A stretch of DNA of 64,000 nucleotides from Pseudarthrobacter defluvii (GCF_030816725.1 NZ_JAUSYG010000001.1:3224001-3288000); one strand, 5' to 3'. Positions 25,297-34,620 are shown, counted from the stretch's first letter. Translations and numbers: made by a program. Notes: generated by a model from the sequence alone, not told the origin.

Positions 25297-26466
25297 TCAC
25301 GGCCTGGCATCACCGACGGCAGCCCTTTGCGGGGATGCACGCAACACGAGCGCTGTCCCGCTGAGCAATGACGCCGCGGCGGCGAAGATCAACAACGGCC
25401 CCAGACCTACCCCGGGGATCACCGCGCCGGCCAGGGCCGGGGCCGCGACCGAGCTGAGTGCCCCCACGATTAGGCAAGCCGTGAATGCCTCGCCTGGACG
25501 CTCGGGCACCAGTTCGGCGGTCCAAATGGCGAGCACGGCAGATCCCGTCATGTATCCCACTCCGAAGATGCATGCCGAGATCGCCGTAGCGGTCAAGGAA
25601 TCGCCTGCCAACCCGAGCATCGCCAGTGCTGCACCGACGGCTCCAAGGGACAGTCCGGCGACCTTCGAACTGCCCATCCGACCCGCGAAGTTTCCAGTCG
25701 CTACACCTACCACGCCGCAGAGGCCAATGCCCGCGTAGAGTGCGGGGACAGCTCCCGCTGGGAGGGCACCGCTGCCGAGGACGTCGGCCGCGTAGGTGAA
25801 GTAGATGACGACGGCCGCGAAGTAAGCCACCGCGTAGGCACACGGGCCCCGCAGCACTGCAAACAGTGCGGAAGCACCGTGACGGTTGTTCACAACCGGG
25901 ACTGGCTCGGTTTTCGGCACGAGGCGAAGGTTCACAAGGGCGGCGGCTACCGCGGCCAAGGCAATGCCGACCCAGACCAATCGCCAGGAACCTAGTACCG
26001 CCAAGACGGACAAACCGCCGAGCAGCACCAGCCCGCCGCTGGTGCCGGTTGTGATAATCGCCAATGCCCTTGGCTGCTGCTGCAGGGGCACCGCACCGGT
26101 CACAATGTCCGAGTAGGAGGCCCAGACCCAGCCGCCGGCGCTGCCGGCCAGGATGACACCGGCGGCGAGCAGCCCCGGGGACTGCGCGGATGCCACGATC
26201 ACAGCGCCCAGCACTCCGCTGGCTCCGCCCACGGTTGTGGGCGCACGCGAACCGTGCCGGGCAGCGAGCGGCCCTGCCAGCAGCAAGCCAGCCAGGTACC
26301 CCGCGAACGTCGCACTTGCGATGATGCCCAGCACCAGCTCGGACAGCCCCAAGTCTTCCCGGATGTTCGGCAGCGTCAGACCGTAGGCGTAGCGGGCCAT
26401 GCCAAAAGCGACTCCGACGACGGCTGCTCCGGCCAGACCTATTCGACCGCCTGCTGAAAGCTTCAT
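25297..26466 (-). CDS. MFS transporter (YbfB/YjiJ-like)
   Basis: 389 residues with 12 predicted helices. The first helix is followed by FGMARYAYGLTLPNIRED, and the helix 2-3 loop AGPLAARHGSRAP resembles MFS motif A. The FGMARYAYG-type start is common in the YbfB/YjiJ family. It diverges from a TetR gene with a palindromic operator between them, so it is probably an efflux pump induced by the TetR ligand. Confidence 0.85.
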   Translation of the reverse strand: MKLSAGGRIGLAGAAVVGVAFGMARYAYGLTLPNIREDLGLSELVLGIIASATFAGYLAGLLLAGPLAARHGSRAPTTVGGASGVLGAVIVASAQSPGLLAAGVILAGSAGGWVWASYSDIVTGAVPLQQQPRALAIITTGTSGGLVLLGGLSVLAVLGSWRLVWVGIALAAVAAALVNLRLVPKTEPVPVVNNRHGASALFAVLRGPCAYAVAYFAAVVIYFTYAADVLGSGALPAGAVPALYAGIGLCGVVGVATGNFAGRMGSSKVAGLSLGAVGAALAMLGLAGDSLTATAISACIFGVGYMTGSAVLAIWTAELVPERPGEAFTACLIVGALSSVAAPALAGAVIPGVGLGPLLIFAAAASLLSGTALVLRASPQRAAVGDARP

Positions 26467-26557
26467 CTAAATCATCCTCGATTTGGCGCGCTGACCCCAC
26501 GCGCTGCCTCCGACCACCACTCCGTGGGTCGCATCACAGCCCTCCCTCAGAGGTCTG

Positions 26558-26569
26558 TAACGATCGTTA
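26558..26569. promoter_or_regulatory. TetR-type operator
   Basis: Perfect 12-base palindrome TAACGATCGTTA between the divergent MFS and TetR genes; a half-site AACTATCGTT follows at 26581. AACGATCGTT is a frequent TetR-family target. Confidence 0.7.
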
Positions 26570-26618
26570 TGCTACAGCACAACTATCGTTCTATGTGCAG
26601 CTTATCTATACTGATTTG

Positions 26619-27200
26619 ATGACTCCCGGCCCCCGATCTCCTGCACGCACCCGGCTGCTCGAGGCGGCCGATCAGGTACTGTTCGAACGCGGTATCCGGG
26701 ACACTCCAGTCGATGAGCTGCTGCGCCAGGCGGAGGTATCGGCGGCCACCCTGTACACGCACTTCGGCAGCAAGGACGCCTTGGTTGCTGAAGTGCTGCG
26801 AGTCAGGCTGTCGGACTGGCAGAGGGTCTGGGACCAGCACATCGTTGCCGCGGACAATGACCTGGATCGGTTACTCGCGGTCTTCGATGCTCTTGCCTCC
26901 TACCGGGACACCCATGGCCACCCGTCACGGTGGTGCGCCTTCCTGGCCGCAGCCAACGAGCTCCCACAGGCCACGGACGAAATCAGCGACGTCCTGGCCG
27001 GTGACACCACCCTGCTCTCCGACCGCCTTCTCCACCTGTCCCGCCCTCTTGCCGGGGAGGGCGCCCAGGACCTGGCGAATGAAGTGCTTGTGGCCTACAG
27101 CGGGGCCTTGGCCGGGTTCCTCCGCGGTTTCCCTGAGTCCCCGATTGACGTGGGCCGCCGCCTGGCCCATGCAGCAGCTCAAGCCCACAGCCGTCACTGA
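26619..27200 (+). CDS. TetR-family transcriptional regulator
   Basis: 193 residues from ATG 26619; an in-frame GTG at 26595 is an alternative. N-terminal HTH: TRLLEAADQVLFERG then VDELLRQAEVSAATLYTHFGSK (about 10-52), the TetR consensus. The ligand-binding helices are unassigned. It likely represses the divergent MFS gene through the palindrome at 26558. Confidence 0.9.
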   Translation: MTPGPRSPARTRLLEAADQVLFERGIRDTPVDELLRQAEVSAATLYTHFGSKDALVAEVLRVRLSDWQRVWDQHIVAADNDLDRLLAVFDALASYRDTHGHPSRWCAFLAAANELPQATDEISDVLAGDTTLLSDRLLHLSRPLAGEGAQDLANEVLVAYSGALAGFLRGFPESPIDVGRRLAHAAAQAHSRH

Positions 27201-27395
27201 CATATATCCATCTGGCTGGTCAAGGGGCCCGCCTCCCCTGGTGTCCCGGCGACCGGTACGACGGCGTCATTTTCACAGCTTCGTCCCTGCTTGAACTCAG
27301 TTAGACGGCCGGACATTGGGGTAGGCTTTGGAATACCAGTATGCATAACTCGGGCCGGTAAAGGCCCCAGTAGCGACCGAATCATGGGGGTTGGA

Positions 27396-28574
27396 ATGGC
27401 GCAATCACTATCGACAGGATCAGGCGTTGTACTGGATCTGATCAGGTCCGGGCAGGCTACCACCAGGACCGACCTCCTGGAACGGCTGGGCTGGTCGCGC
27501 ATCACCCTCGCCCGGCGGCTTGAGGAGTTATTGAACGCCTCCATCATCGAGAGCGTGGGCCAACTCGATTCACGCGGTGGACGCCCACCTGAGAAGTTCG
27601 CCGTAAAGCCGGACTCAGGCGTGCTGCTGGCCCTGGACATCGGCGGCTCGCACAGCATGGTGGCCATCACGGACCTGGTATCCACGATCCTCAGCGTCGA
27701 CCAGGCGGACATCGGGCCGAGCCAGGGCCCGGCCGAGATCTTTGAATGGGCCGGCCAGGTCTTCGACCTCATGCTGCAGCGCCTCGGCAAGACCCGGGAT
27801 AACGTCCTGGCGATCGGCGTCGGCGTCCCCGGCCCGGTGGATACGGCCACCGGCCGCCTCGCGTCGCCGCAGGTCGACAGGCAGTGGGACGGGGTGACTG
27901 TCCGCGACTACTTCACCAGCCGATACGGACATGCCGTCCTCGCGGTCGACCGGGACGTGAATGTCATGACCCTGGCCGAAGCAAGGCGGGGCGGGGTTGG
28001 CTACCAGGACATTGTGGGCGTGAAAGCCGGCATCGGAATCGGGCTCGGGTTCGTCCTGGATGGCGCTGTATACCGCGGAGCCCGCGGAGGTGCCGGAGAC
28101 CTGAGCCGGCCGCGCATCGGCGGCGGCCGCCTCCAGCGGCTTGAAACCGTAGCCAGCGGAGCGGTGGTGCGCGCAGAACTGGTGGCGCGCGGCTACAAAG
28201 TCAGGACAGGAGCCGACATCGTCGAGCTCGCGGCGAGCGGGGACCACCGAACGCTCGCCCTCCTCGAAGAAACGGGCACCACCCTTGGCCAGACGCTGGC
28301 CGACATCGTGGGACTGATCAACCCCGAGGCGGTGATTATTGGCGGGAGCCTTGCCGCGGCGGGCGAACCTTTCCTCAGACCCATCCGTGAAGCCATCTAC
28401 GCCGGGGCACGCGAGTTCGCCACCCAGGACCTCGTTGTTGAACCCTCCCGCCTGGGGGCCGAGGCGGGTCTCACGGGGGCTTCACTGCTTGCCCAGGACG
28501 CGCTCTTCGCGCCCGACAGGATCAGCCGACTCACCCACAGCGGCGCAACCTCACTTGCCTTGGCATCCGCATAG
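27396..28574 (+). CDS. ROK-family transcriptional regulator
   Basis: 392 residues from ATG 27396 (GGGGGTTGG upstream). Winged HTH (about 8-60; TRTDLLERLGWSRITLARRLEELL), then the ROK sugar-kinase-like domain with LALDIGGSHS (about 80-89) and the sugar-binding GVGVPGPVD. The zinc-binding ROK signature CxCGxxGC is not evident, so it is probably a sugar sensor, not a kinase. It precedes the PTS genes by 113 bp and is the likely regulator. Confidence 0.88.
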   Translation: MAQSLSTGSGVVLDLIRSGQATTRTDLLERLGWSRITLARRLEELLNASIIESVGQLDSRGGRPPEKFAVKPDSGVLLALDIGGSHSMVAITDLVSTILSVDQADIGPSQGPAEIFEWAGQVFDLMLQRLGKTRDNVLAIGVGVPGPVDTATGRLASPQVDRQWDGVTVRDYFTSRYGHAVLAVDRDVNVMTLAEARRGGVGYQDIVGVKAGIGIGLGFVLDGAVYRGARGGAGDLSRPRIGGGRLQRLETVASGAVVRAELVARGYKVRTGADIVELAASGDHRTLALLEETGTTLGQTLADIVGLINPEAVIIGGSLAAAGEPFLRPIREAIYAGAREFATQDLVVEPSRLGAEAGLTGASLLAQDALFAPDRISRLTHSGATSLALASA

Positions 28575-28598
28575 AGGGCGCTGCAACATTACACTTTG

Positions 28599-28664
28599 GT
28601 CTACTTGTAGACTTAAGCCACCAATCCTTGCTACGGTGATCTAACTCACATCGTCGTGATGTGA
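28599..28664. promoter_or_regulatory. Two palindromes upstream of the PTS operon
   Basis: GTCTAC-TT-GTAGAC (28599-28612) and TCACATC-GTCGT-GATGTGA (28646-28664). Both lie in the 113-bp gap before the IIA gene. One may bind the ROK regulator and the second resembles a CRP/cAMP-receptor half-site arrangement (TGTGA-like), which would fit carbon control. Confidence 0.55.
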
Positions 28665-28687
28665 TCCGCCGACTGAAGGATCCCGAC

Positions 28688-29146
28688 GTGGCTATAAACC
28701 TCGCTGAAGAACTCTCATCCATCACCACCAACGCCACCGCTTCCGACTGGCGGGAAGCGATCCGCCGCGCAGGTGATGGACTGGTGGCCGGCGGCGTCAC
28801 CACCGAGGACTACACCGAACAGATGATCGCGGCCGTGGAAGAGCACGGCCCCTATATCGTCATCGCCCCCGGCGTCGCCCTCGCCCACGCACGGCCCTCA
28901 GAATCCGTCAAAAAGGGAGGGCTGAGTTGGGTCAGCCTGGCCTCCCCTGTCGAGTTCGGGCACAAATCCAACGACCCCGTCTCCCTGGTCATAGGCCTCG
29001 CGGCCCTTGACCACACTGCACACATCGAAGTCCTGAGGGCAGTGGCTGGGATCCTTTCGGATCCGGCCACCCGCAGTGGCCTCGACGCCGCAGCGAGCGC
29101 GGAAGAAGTCCGCTCCCTCCTGGCGCGCGCCGCCTCCCCGAAATAA
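28688..29146 (+). CDS. PTS EIIA component (mannitol/fructose/ascorbate type)
   Basis: 152 residues from GTG 28688, chosen for GAAGGA eight bases upstream; a GTG at 28661 is an alternative. Phosphoacceptor His67 lies in ALAHARP, the EIIA-Mtl/Fru motif. It takes phosphate from HPr and passes it to the IIB protein encoded next. First PTS gene of the IIA-IIB-IIC-HPr cluster. Confidence 0.88.
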   Translation: MAINLAEELSSITTNATASDWREAIRRAGDGLVAGGVTTEDYTEQMIAAVEEHGPYIVIAPGVALAHARPSESVKKGGLSWVSLASPVEFGHKSNDPVSLVIGLAALDHTAHIEVLRAVAGILSDPATRSGLDAAASAEEVRSLLARAASPK

Positions 29147-29182
29147 GCAACACCCTTCTAAAGAACTGAAAGGCAACGAACC

Positions 29183-29455
29183 ATGAAGATCGTCGCTGTA
29201 TGTGGAATGGGCATTGGAACATCAGTGCTCCTGAAAATGAACGCAGAAAAGGTCCTCCAGGACCTCGGCATCGACGCCGATATTGAGGCCGCCGACATTG
29301 GGGTGGCCCGAGGCGCGGCGCAAACGGCCGAAATCGTCCTCACGTCCGAGGAACTCGCCCCTGAAATTGGCGATGTCCCCGCAAGAGTCATTGTCATCGA
29401 GAACTTCTTCGATCTCGATGAAATCCACAAGAAACTGTCGGCCGCCGTCCAGTAG
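29183..29455 (+). CDS. PTS EIIB component (ascorbate-type)
   Basis: 90 residues. Phosphoacceptor Cys7 in VCGMGIGTSVLLK, the lactate/ascorbate-type (SgaB-like) IIB signature. It lies between the IIA and IIC genes and transfers phosphate to the incoming sugar. Confidence 0.92.
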   Translation: MKIVAVCGMGIGTSVLLKMNAEKVLQDLGIDADIEAADIGVARGAAQTAEIVLTSEELAPEIGDVPARVIVIENFFDLDEIHKKLSAAVQ

Positions 29456-29532
29456 CCGTTCCCGGTGGCTCCTCCACCCGCACCACCACAAAAACCAACC
29501 AACATTTTCAGCAATAAGGGAGTGCCTACGGC

Positions 29533-31044
29533 ATGGACTGGCTCGTAGTAGTACTGAATTTCATAGGGCAGCAGATTCTCAACGTGCCCGCGTACCTGAT
29601 CGGCATCATTACCGCAGCAGGCCTGATCGCACTGCGACGCAACTCGGGCCAGGTCATCGGAGGCGCGCTCAAGGCGGCCTTGGGCTTTTTCATCCTCGGC
29701 GTGGGTGCCACCGTTGTTACCGGATCACTGGATCCCCTCGGGAAACTCATCCTCACCGTGACCGGCGCCCAGGGGGTGATTCCGACCAACGAGGTCATTA
29801 CCGCGATGGCCCAGGAACAGTTCGGTGCCCAAAGCGCTTACGTCCTGACCTTTGGCTTCCTGATCATGCTGGTACTGGCGCGCTTCACACCGTTGAAGTA
29901 CGTCTTCCTGACCGGCCACCACATGGTGTTCATGGCCACCATGCTCACCGTCATTCTGTCCGTTGGCCTGGGACAGGGCTTTGACTGGCTGGTGGTGGTC
30001 CTCGGGGCCGTCCTGCTTGGCGTGATCATGGTGGTCATGCCGGCGTTCCTCCATCCTTGGACGAAGAAAATCACTGGCAATGACACCATCGCGATCGGCC
30101 ATTTCGGCTCCCTGGGCTACATTGCAGCGGGCGCCGTTGGGCAGGCCGCCGGCAAGCGCAGCAAGTCGGCCGAAGACATCCAGTTCCCGCAGGGGCTGAA
30201 GTTCCTCCGCGACTCAATGGTTGCCACCTCGCTGTCCATGGTCATGATCTACATGGTCTTCACCATCTGGGGACTTATCGCCCTTCCGTCTGCAGAAGCG
30301 CTTGCAATTTTTGACGTCCCTGACGCCGGAGCCTTCGTCATGGCAGGCTTCAAACAGGCGCTGATGTTCGGCGTCGGTGTGGCCGTCATTCTCTACGGCG
30401 TCCGTACCGTACTGGGCGAGCTCGTCCCGGCTTTCCAGGGCATCGCCGCCAAGGTAGTCCCCGGCGCCAAGGCCGCCCTCGACATTCCCATCGTTTTCCC
30501 CTTCGGAGCAAACGCGGTGCTCATCGGCTTCCTGAGCTCCTTTACCGGAGGCCTTGTGGCCCTCGGCGTGCTCGCCCTCTGGCTGAATCCCGCGTTCGGA
30601 CTCGCCCTCATCCTCCCGGGAATGGTCCCGCACTTCTTCACCGGCGGCGGTGCCGGTGTGTATGGCAATTCAACCGGGGGCCGTAAAGGAGCCATGCTGG
30701 GAGGTTTCGTCAACGGCATCATCATCACCATCCTGCCCGCCGTCCTGCTGCTCGTGCTGGGCCAGTTTGGACTGGCCAACAGCACCTTCGGCGACGCCGA
30801 CTTTGGATGGTTCGGCACCCTCATCGGTGTCAGCCTCAGCGGCGGCCCTGCCATCGGTGCCATCCTGACCGTCCTTATCGCCGCTGCCCTGGTGACAGCC
30901 GCCGTCGTCTTCCAACGGCGGGTGGTCGATGCGGGATGGGTCCCCGGCGCTAAGCGCGACGCCTGGCTCGCCGAAGCAAAGGAAAGCGAAAAGACCGAAA
31001 CCAAGCAAAAGAGCGAAACGAAGCAGAAGAGTCCTGCTGCATAG
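29533..31044 (+). CDS. PTS EIIC transporter (UlaA/SgaT-like)
   Basis: 503 residues with about 11-12 hydrophobic segments and motifs of the ascorbate-type IIC family (VLTGHHMVFMAT, HFFTGGGAGVYGN). It forms the membrane channel for the sugar. The C-terminal tail is charged and repetitive (ESEKTETKQKSETKQKS). No ula-type metabolic enzymes are adjacent, so ascorbate itself is not proven as substrate. Confidence 0.9.
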   Translation: MDWLVVVLNFIGQQILNVPAYLIGIITAAGLIALRRNSGQVIGGALKAALGFFILGVGATVVTGSLDPLGKLILTVTGAQGVIPTNEVITAMAQEQFGAQSAYVLTFGFLIMLVLARFTPLKYVFLTGHHMVFMATMLTVILSVGLGQGFDWLVVVLGAVLLGVIMVVMPAFLHPWTKKITGNDTIAIGHFGSLGYIAAGAVGQAAGKRSKSAEDIQFPQGLKFLRDSMVATSLSMVMIYMVFTIWGLIALPSAEALAIFDVPDAGAFVMAGFKQALMFGVGVAVILYGVRTVLGELVPAFQGIAAKVVPGAKAALDIPIVFPFGANAVLIGFLSSFTGGLVALGVLALWLNPAFGLALILPGMVPHFFTGGGAGVYGNSTGGRKGAMLGGFVNGIIITILPAVLLLVLGQFGLANSTFGDADFGWFGTLIGVSLSGGPAIGAILTVLIAAALVTAAVVFQRRVVDAGWVPGAKRDAWLAEAKESEKTETKQKSETKQKSPAA

Positions 31045-31101
31045 CAGCCTGTCCCCAGCCTCCTCGCTCACCCCACCCACCCCCCGAGACCAAGGAATCA
31101 A

Positions 31102-31389
31102 ATGCCTAAACGCACAGCAACCATCGCCAGTCGCGTGGGCCTCCACGCCCGCCCCGCATCGATTTTCGCCGAGGCGGCCAGCCAACTCGGAGTGGAGGTC
31201 ACCATCGCTTCCGAAGGTGCGAGCTCCGATGAAGCACTCGATGCGGCCAGCATCCTCTCCCTGATGAGCCTCGGCGCTTCCTGCGGCGACGTAGTAGTAC
31301 TTCGCGCCGACGGTCCGGGATCGGATCAGGCCCTCAACCACCTGGTGGAGCTCCTGGAGACGGACCTCGACGCAGAAGCGCAAGACTAG
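31102..31389 (+). CDS. HPr-type phosphocarrier protein
   Basis: 95 residues. Active-site His15 in GLHARPAS. The usual Ser46 region is DAASILSLMSLG, so Ser46 is conserved in position if not context. It is the last gene of the PTS operon. A dedicated HPr next to its permease, without enzyme I nearby, implies that the EI gene is elsewhere. Confidence 0.92.
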   Translation: MPKRTATIASRVGLHARPASIFAEAASQLGVEVTIASEGASSDEALDAASILSLMSLGASCGDVVVLRADGPGSDQALNHLVELLETDLDAEAQD

Positions 31390-31416
31390 CCACGGGACGA
31401 AGTCCCACTTACGCTC

Positions 31417-31453
31417 CGAAGGGCGCGCCCGGCCGGACCGGACGCGCCCTTCG
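31417..31453 (+). terminator. Hairpin terminator after the PTS/HPr operon
   Basis: Perfect 11-base arms CGAAGGGCGCG / CGCGCCCTTCG with a 15-base loop, 27 bp after the HPr stop. Confidence 0.8.
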
Positions 31454-31507
31454 CGCATGAAGCGGACCCGAAGGTTTTTGTCGGGGAACCGGCTTAGGAT
31501 TTCTTCC

Positions 31508-32305
31508 ATGAGGATTGCCGTTGCAGGGGGAACCGGTACAGTTGGCCGCCACGTTGTGGCGATCGCCAGGGAGCGTGGGCACGACGTGGTCAGCCTCAGC
31601 CGCGCCGAGGGGGTGGACCTGCTCACCGGGCGCGGCCTGGACCACGCACTCCAGGATGTCGAAACAGTCATCGACGTCTCCGGCATCCAGGCCATGTCCA
31701 CCAAGAAGGCCGTGGACTTCTTCACCCACGCCACCCAGAACCTGATGGCGGCCGAGAAAAAAGCCGGCGTAAAGCACCATGTGGCGCTGTCCATTGTGGG
31801 CATCGATCAAGCCAACTCTGGACTGTACGCAGGGAAGCTGGTGCAGGAGGACGAAGTCAGGCACGGCGGCATTCCCTGGACCCTCCTCCGGTCCACCCAG
31901 TTCCACGAGTTCGTGCCGATGTCCATCAAGGCCGCCTCAGTGGGCCCGCTGCTCTTCGTGCCCACGATGGTCACCCAGCCCGTGGCGGCAAAGGAGGTGG
32001 CCGCGGCCCTGGTGGACGCGGCCGAGCACGCCCCGCAGGGACGCATCCCGGACCTCGGCGGCCCGCGGACCGAACAGCTGAAAAGCCTGGTCGCGGCCTA
32101 TCTGGCCAAGACGCGGCAGAAGAAACGGATCGTTCCGCTGCACGTTCCCGGCCCCATGGGCAAGGCAATGCGCACGGGCGCGCTGATCCCGGCGCCGGGT
32201 TCCGCCGTCGGACGCCAGACGTTCTTGGAGTGGCTGGAAGCCATGGAGGAAGGCGGCCGACAGCGGCCCGGCGAAGGCAGGGCAGCTAACCCAGGCGCCT
32301 GGTGA
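31508..32305 (+). CDS. NAD(P)-binding SDR/NmrA-like protein
   Basis: 265 residues from ATG 31508. N-terminal Rossmann motif AVAGGTGTVGRHV (about 4-16). An atypical short-chain dehydrogenase of the NmrA/YesF type; the Tyr-x-x-x-Lys pair of classical SDRs is not evident. Probably binds NAD(P)H as a redox sensor or reductase. Its 3' end overlaps the convergent hydrolase gene by 20 bases. A deleted copy lies at 20129-20403. Confidence 0.85.
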   Translation: MRIAVAGGTGTVGRHVVAIARERGHDVVSLSRAEGVDLLTGRGLDHALQDVETVIDVSGIQAMSTKKAVDFFTHATQNLMAAEKKAGVKHHVALSIVGIDQANSGLYAGKLVQEDEVRHGGIPWTLLRSTQFHEFVPMSIKAASVGPLLFVPTMVTQPVAAKEVAAALVDAAEHAPQGRIPDLGGPRTEQLKSLVAAYLAKTRQKKRIVPLHVPGPMGKAMRTGALIPAPGSAVGRQTFLEWLEAMEEGGRQRPGEGRAANPGAW

Positions 32306-33920
32306 AGGTTCCCAGCCCTGTCCGGTCGTAGAAGTCGAGGGTGACCTGTTCCGAGGAGCCCATTCCTGCTTTCGTGAAGAGCGCCCCGGCCAGGCCATTG
32401 GCGTTCTCGCCGATGGTCTCGAAGCTAAAGGTGTCGCCGTCAAAGTGGGTGAGGGCGAACGTGGTCCCCTTGGTGTCCGGCCCCATCCTCATGGCCAGCC
32501 GGCCATCCTCCTCCTCCACCACCACCGGGCCGTAGTAGGAGTTGTCATAGGTGCCCGTGTAGCTGGCGTTCGGCCCGGCGGGAGTTGGGTTGGACGGAAC
32601 CTTGGTGTAATCCACCTCGGGTTTGTCCGCTTCATCCTGCTGCCTGAAGATGGCGGCGGTGAAGGCCAGCCAGTCAACGGTGGGCGATCCGTGCTGGGCC
32701 GTGTCCACGAAGTCCGCGTTGATGGCTTCCGGGATCCCCTGAGGGCGGCCGGTGGTCAGGGCCACGATGGCCAACTGTTCACCCGGAAGCATCGAGACGG
32801 CAGTGGCTGCCCCGAGGTTGAAGGCCCCTGAGTGTCCCAGCTGGACCCGTCCTTCGTCGTCGTAGGAGACGTTCCAACCCAGCCCGTAAAAGCGCGACCG
32901 GGCGGGAGGTGACGACGCCGGCCCGGAGACTGAATGGGGAACGTCCGTTGCATGCACGGCAGCGGCGTCGATCACCGGGTTTCCGTCATAGGTGCCGTTG
33001 CCCAGCTGGAGCCGGAGCCACTGTGCCAGGTCCCGCACCGACGAACTGGCACCGCCGGCCGGGGCTTCGGCGTCGGGGTCCCGCCGGTACTTTGCCGCCC
33101 ACTGTGTGTTGCCAAGCGGAACATGGAGAATGGCCCGGTCGGCGGCCTTTTCATAGTCCCCGAGGCGGTAACTTGACGAGGACATGCCCAGTTTGCGGAA
33201 CAGGATCCGGTCAGCCAGGTCCTCCCATTCCATGTGCATTGCATCGGCTGCCGCCTGGCCGCCTTCCGTGAAGCCGAAATTGCTGTAGTGGTAGCTGGAC
33301 CGGAACGCATCCAGGGGCTGCTGATTCAAGTGGGCCAGGATGTAGTCCCGGTCGAAGCCGAGGTCCTCCAGCAGGTCACCCGCCCCCGTTTGCAGTCCGC
33401 TGCGGTGGGACAACAGATCCGCGAAGGTGGCATTTTCGGTGACGTAGCCATCGTTGAGCGCGAAATCCCTGTTGTACCTGATCACAGGGTCCGTCCAGGC
33501 GATGACCAGCTGCCCCACGACGCCGGCAGTCACGGTGGAGGCCAGGGGCTTGGATACTGACGCCACCTGAAACACCGTGTCCGGCGTGATCTTTCCGGGT
33601 TTGCCCACTTCGCGGACGCCAAAGCCTTTCGAGTACAGCACCTCGTCCTGATAGACGACGGCGACCGCCAGCCCCGGAAGCCCGGTCTGGTCCATCGCGT
33701 ACCCGGCGAAGTCGTCCAGCCGTGCCAGGGCACGGTCCACTTTGGCCCGGTCCAGCAGGGGCGGAACCTGCCCCGGCGGGGCGGGAAGAAGCGCCGCCGC
33801 AGCCGCACCAGCGAGGTGGGGCGGAACGCTGCCTGCGGTCAGAAGGGGTATGCCGACGACGCCTACCCCCGCGCTCTTCAGCATGGTACGCCGGGTGGGG
33901 AAGACGGAACCATTAGTCAT
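32286..33920 (-). CDS. Serine hydrolase, class-C beta-lactamase/esterase type
   Basis: 544 residues. Twin-arginine-type signal (RRTMLKSAGVGVVG, about 10-23) with an Ala-rich cleavage region near 40, so probably exported by Tat. Catalytic motifs: SVSK (about 122-125, SxxK), YSNFG (about 213, YxN) and HSG in the C-terminal third. A C-terminal beta domain (about 440-544) follows. Such enzymes are esterases, DD-peptidases or beta-lactamases; a beta-lactam role is not proven. Confidence 0.85.
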   Translation of the reverse strand: MTNGSVFPTRRTMLKSAGVGVVGIPLLTAGSVPPHLAGAAAAALLPAPPGQVPPLLDRAKVDRALARLDDFAGYAMDQTGLPGLAVAVVYQDEVLYSKGFGVREVGKPGKITPDTVFQVASVSKPLASTVTAGVVGQLVIAWTDPVIRYNRDFALNDGYVTENATFADLLSHRSGLQTGAGDLLEDLGFDRDYILAHLNQQPLDAFRSSYHYSNFGFTEGGQAAADAMHMEWEDLADRILFRKLGMSSSSYRLGDYEKAADRAILHVPLGNTQWAAKYRRDPDAEAPAGGASSSVRDLAQWLRLQLGNGTYDGNPVIDAAAVHATDVPHSVSGPASSPPARSRFYGLGWNVSYDDEGRVQLGHSGAFNLGAATAVSMLPGEQLAIVALTTGRPQGIPEAINADFVDTAQHGSPTVDWLAFTAAIFRQQDEADKPEVDYTKVPSNPTPAGPNASYTGTYDNSYYGPVVVEEEDGRLAMRMGPDTKGTTFALTHFDGDTFSFETIGENANGLAGALFTKAGMGSSEQVTLDFYDRTGLGTFTRRLG

Positions 33921-34215
33921 GACGAGTCCTTGATTCTCAGGCGGTAAGCACTCTCCTAAGGCCCCAGCCTTCCCGAGCCTTAATAGTGGCCCCGGTGCCC
34001 GGACCGTGCAATGGGGGAACTGGCGGATCCCGTACCCATTTCCTACCTATCGCCAACCGGAACCAGGTGCAGTACCTTGGGCGTACGCCGTACCGTCAGG
34101 GTGCTGCTGGGCACCGTCATTCCGGCCGTCAAGGGCCGGACACCATCCGCGAGGCCCGCCTGGACAAAGAGGTTCGTGCCAGCATCAAGGCCCAGCCGTT
34201 CGAAGAAGCAAACCC
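33921..34215. other. Intergenic 295 bp with a possible gene remnant
   Basis: Holds the upstream region of the exported hydrolase. The last 84 bases (34136-34219) read as a plausible protein end (TIREARLDKEVRASIKAQPF...) whose TGA overlaps the ATG of the DUF2306 gene. This suggests the tail of a lost upstream gene that was once translationally coupled to it. Confidence 0.35.
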
Positions 34216-34560
34216 ATGAACACCGCAGCTGTTCCCCTCCCCCGCGCACATCCCAGGAGCCGGTGGTTCGTACCCGCCGCCCTGATCCTTCTCAGCTTGG
34301 TCCCCGTCATCGCCGGAGCCGTCCGCCTGACCGACCTGACGGCAGGCAGGTGCGGACGGACAACGCCAGGTTCTTCGATTCACCCGTCCCGGTGCTGATC
34401 CACATCCCCACGGTCACCCTCTACCTGGTGCTGGGCGCATTTCAGTTCGTTCCCTCGCTGCGCCGGGGCAACCGCGGCAGGGCGAGTTGGCACAAACTCG
34501 CCGGCCGCATCCTGGTTCCCGCGGGCCTGCTGGCCGCCCTGTCAGCTTCCCCCCAAAAAG
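34216..34560 (+). pseudogene. Frameshifted, truncated DUF2306 membrane protein
   Basis: ATG 34216 begins with a membrane helix (FVPAALILLSLVPVIAGAVRL), then the reading frame shifts by one base at about 34338-34358. The family continues in another frame (DNARFFDSPVPVLIHIP, then LASWHKLAGR-like motif at about 34485). Homology ends near 34545, so two or three helices of the C-terminus are lost. It is followed by the AlkD-like gene on the other strand. Confidence 0.75.
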
Positions 34561-34602
34561 GTGCCGATCCCCTTCGGCAACGCTCCGATCCTACCCGCCC
34601 CG

Positions 34603-34613
34603 CCGCCGTCGTA
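34603..34613. repeat. Partial copy of the GC-rich palindromic element
   Basis: CCGCCGTCGTA, eight bases from the stop of the AlkD-like gene; a mirrored half (TACGACGGCGGCAC, 35339-35352) lies on the other side of that gene, just 3' of the GYD gene. Confidence 0.55.
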
Positions 34614-34620
34614 AACTGCG

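Noticed and set aside
28337..28644. Additional small + strand frame at the ROK gene end
   Set aside because: It is out of frame with the ROK coding sequence and has no conserved motif.
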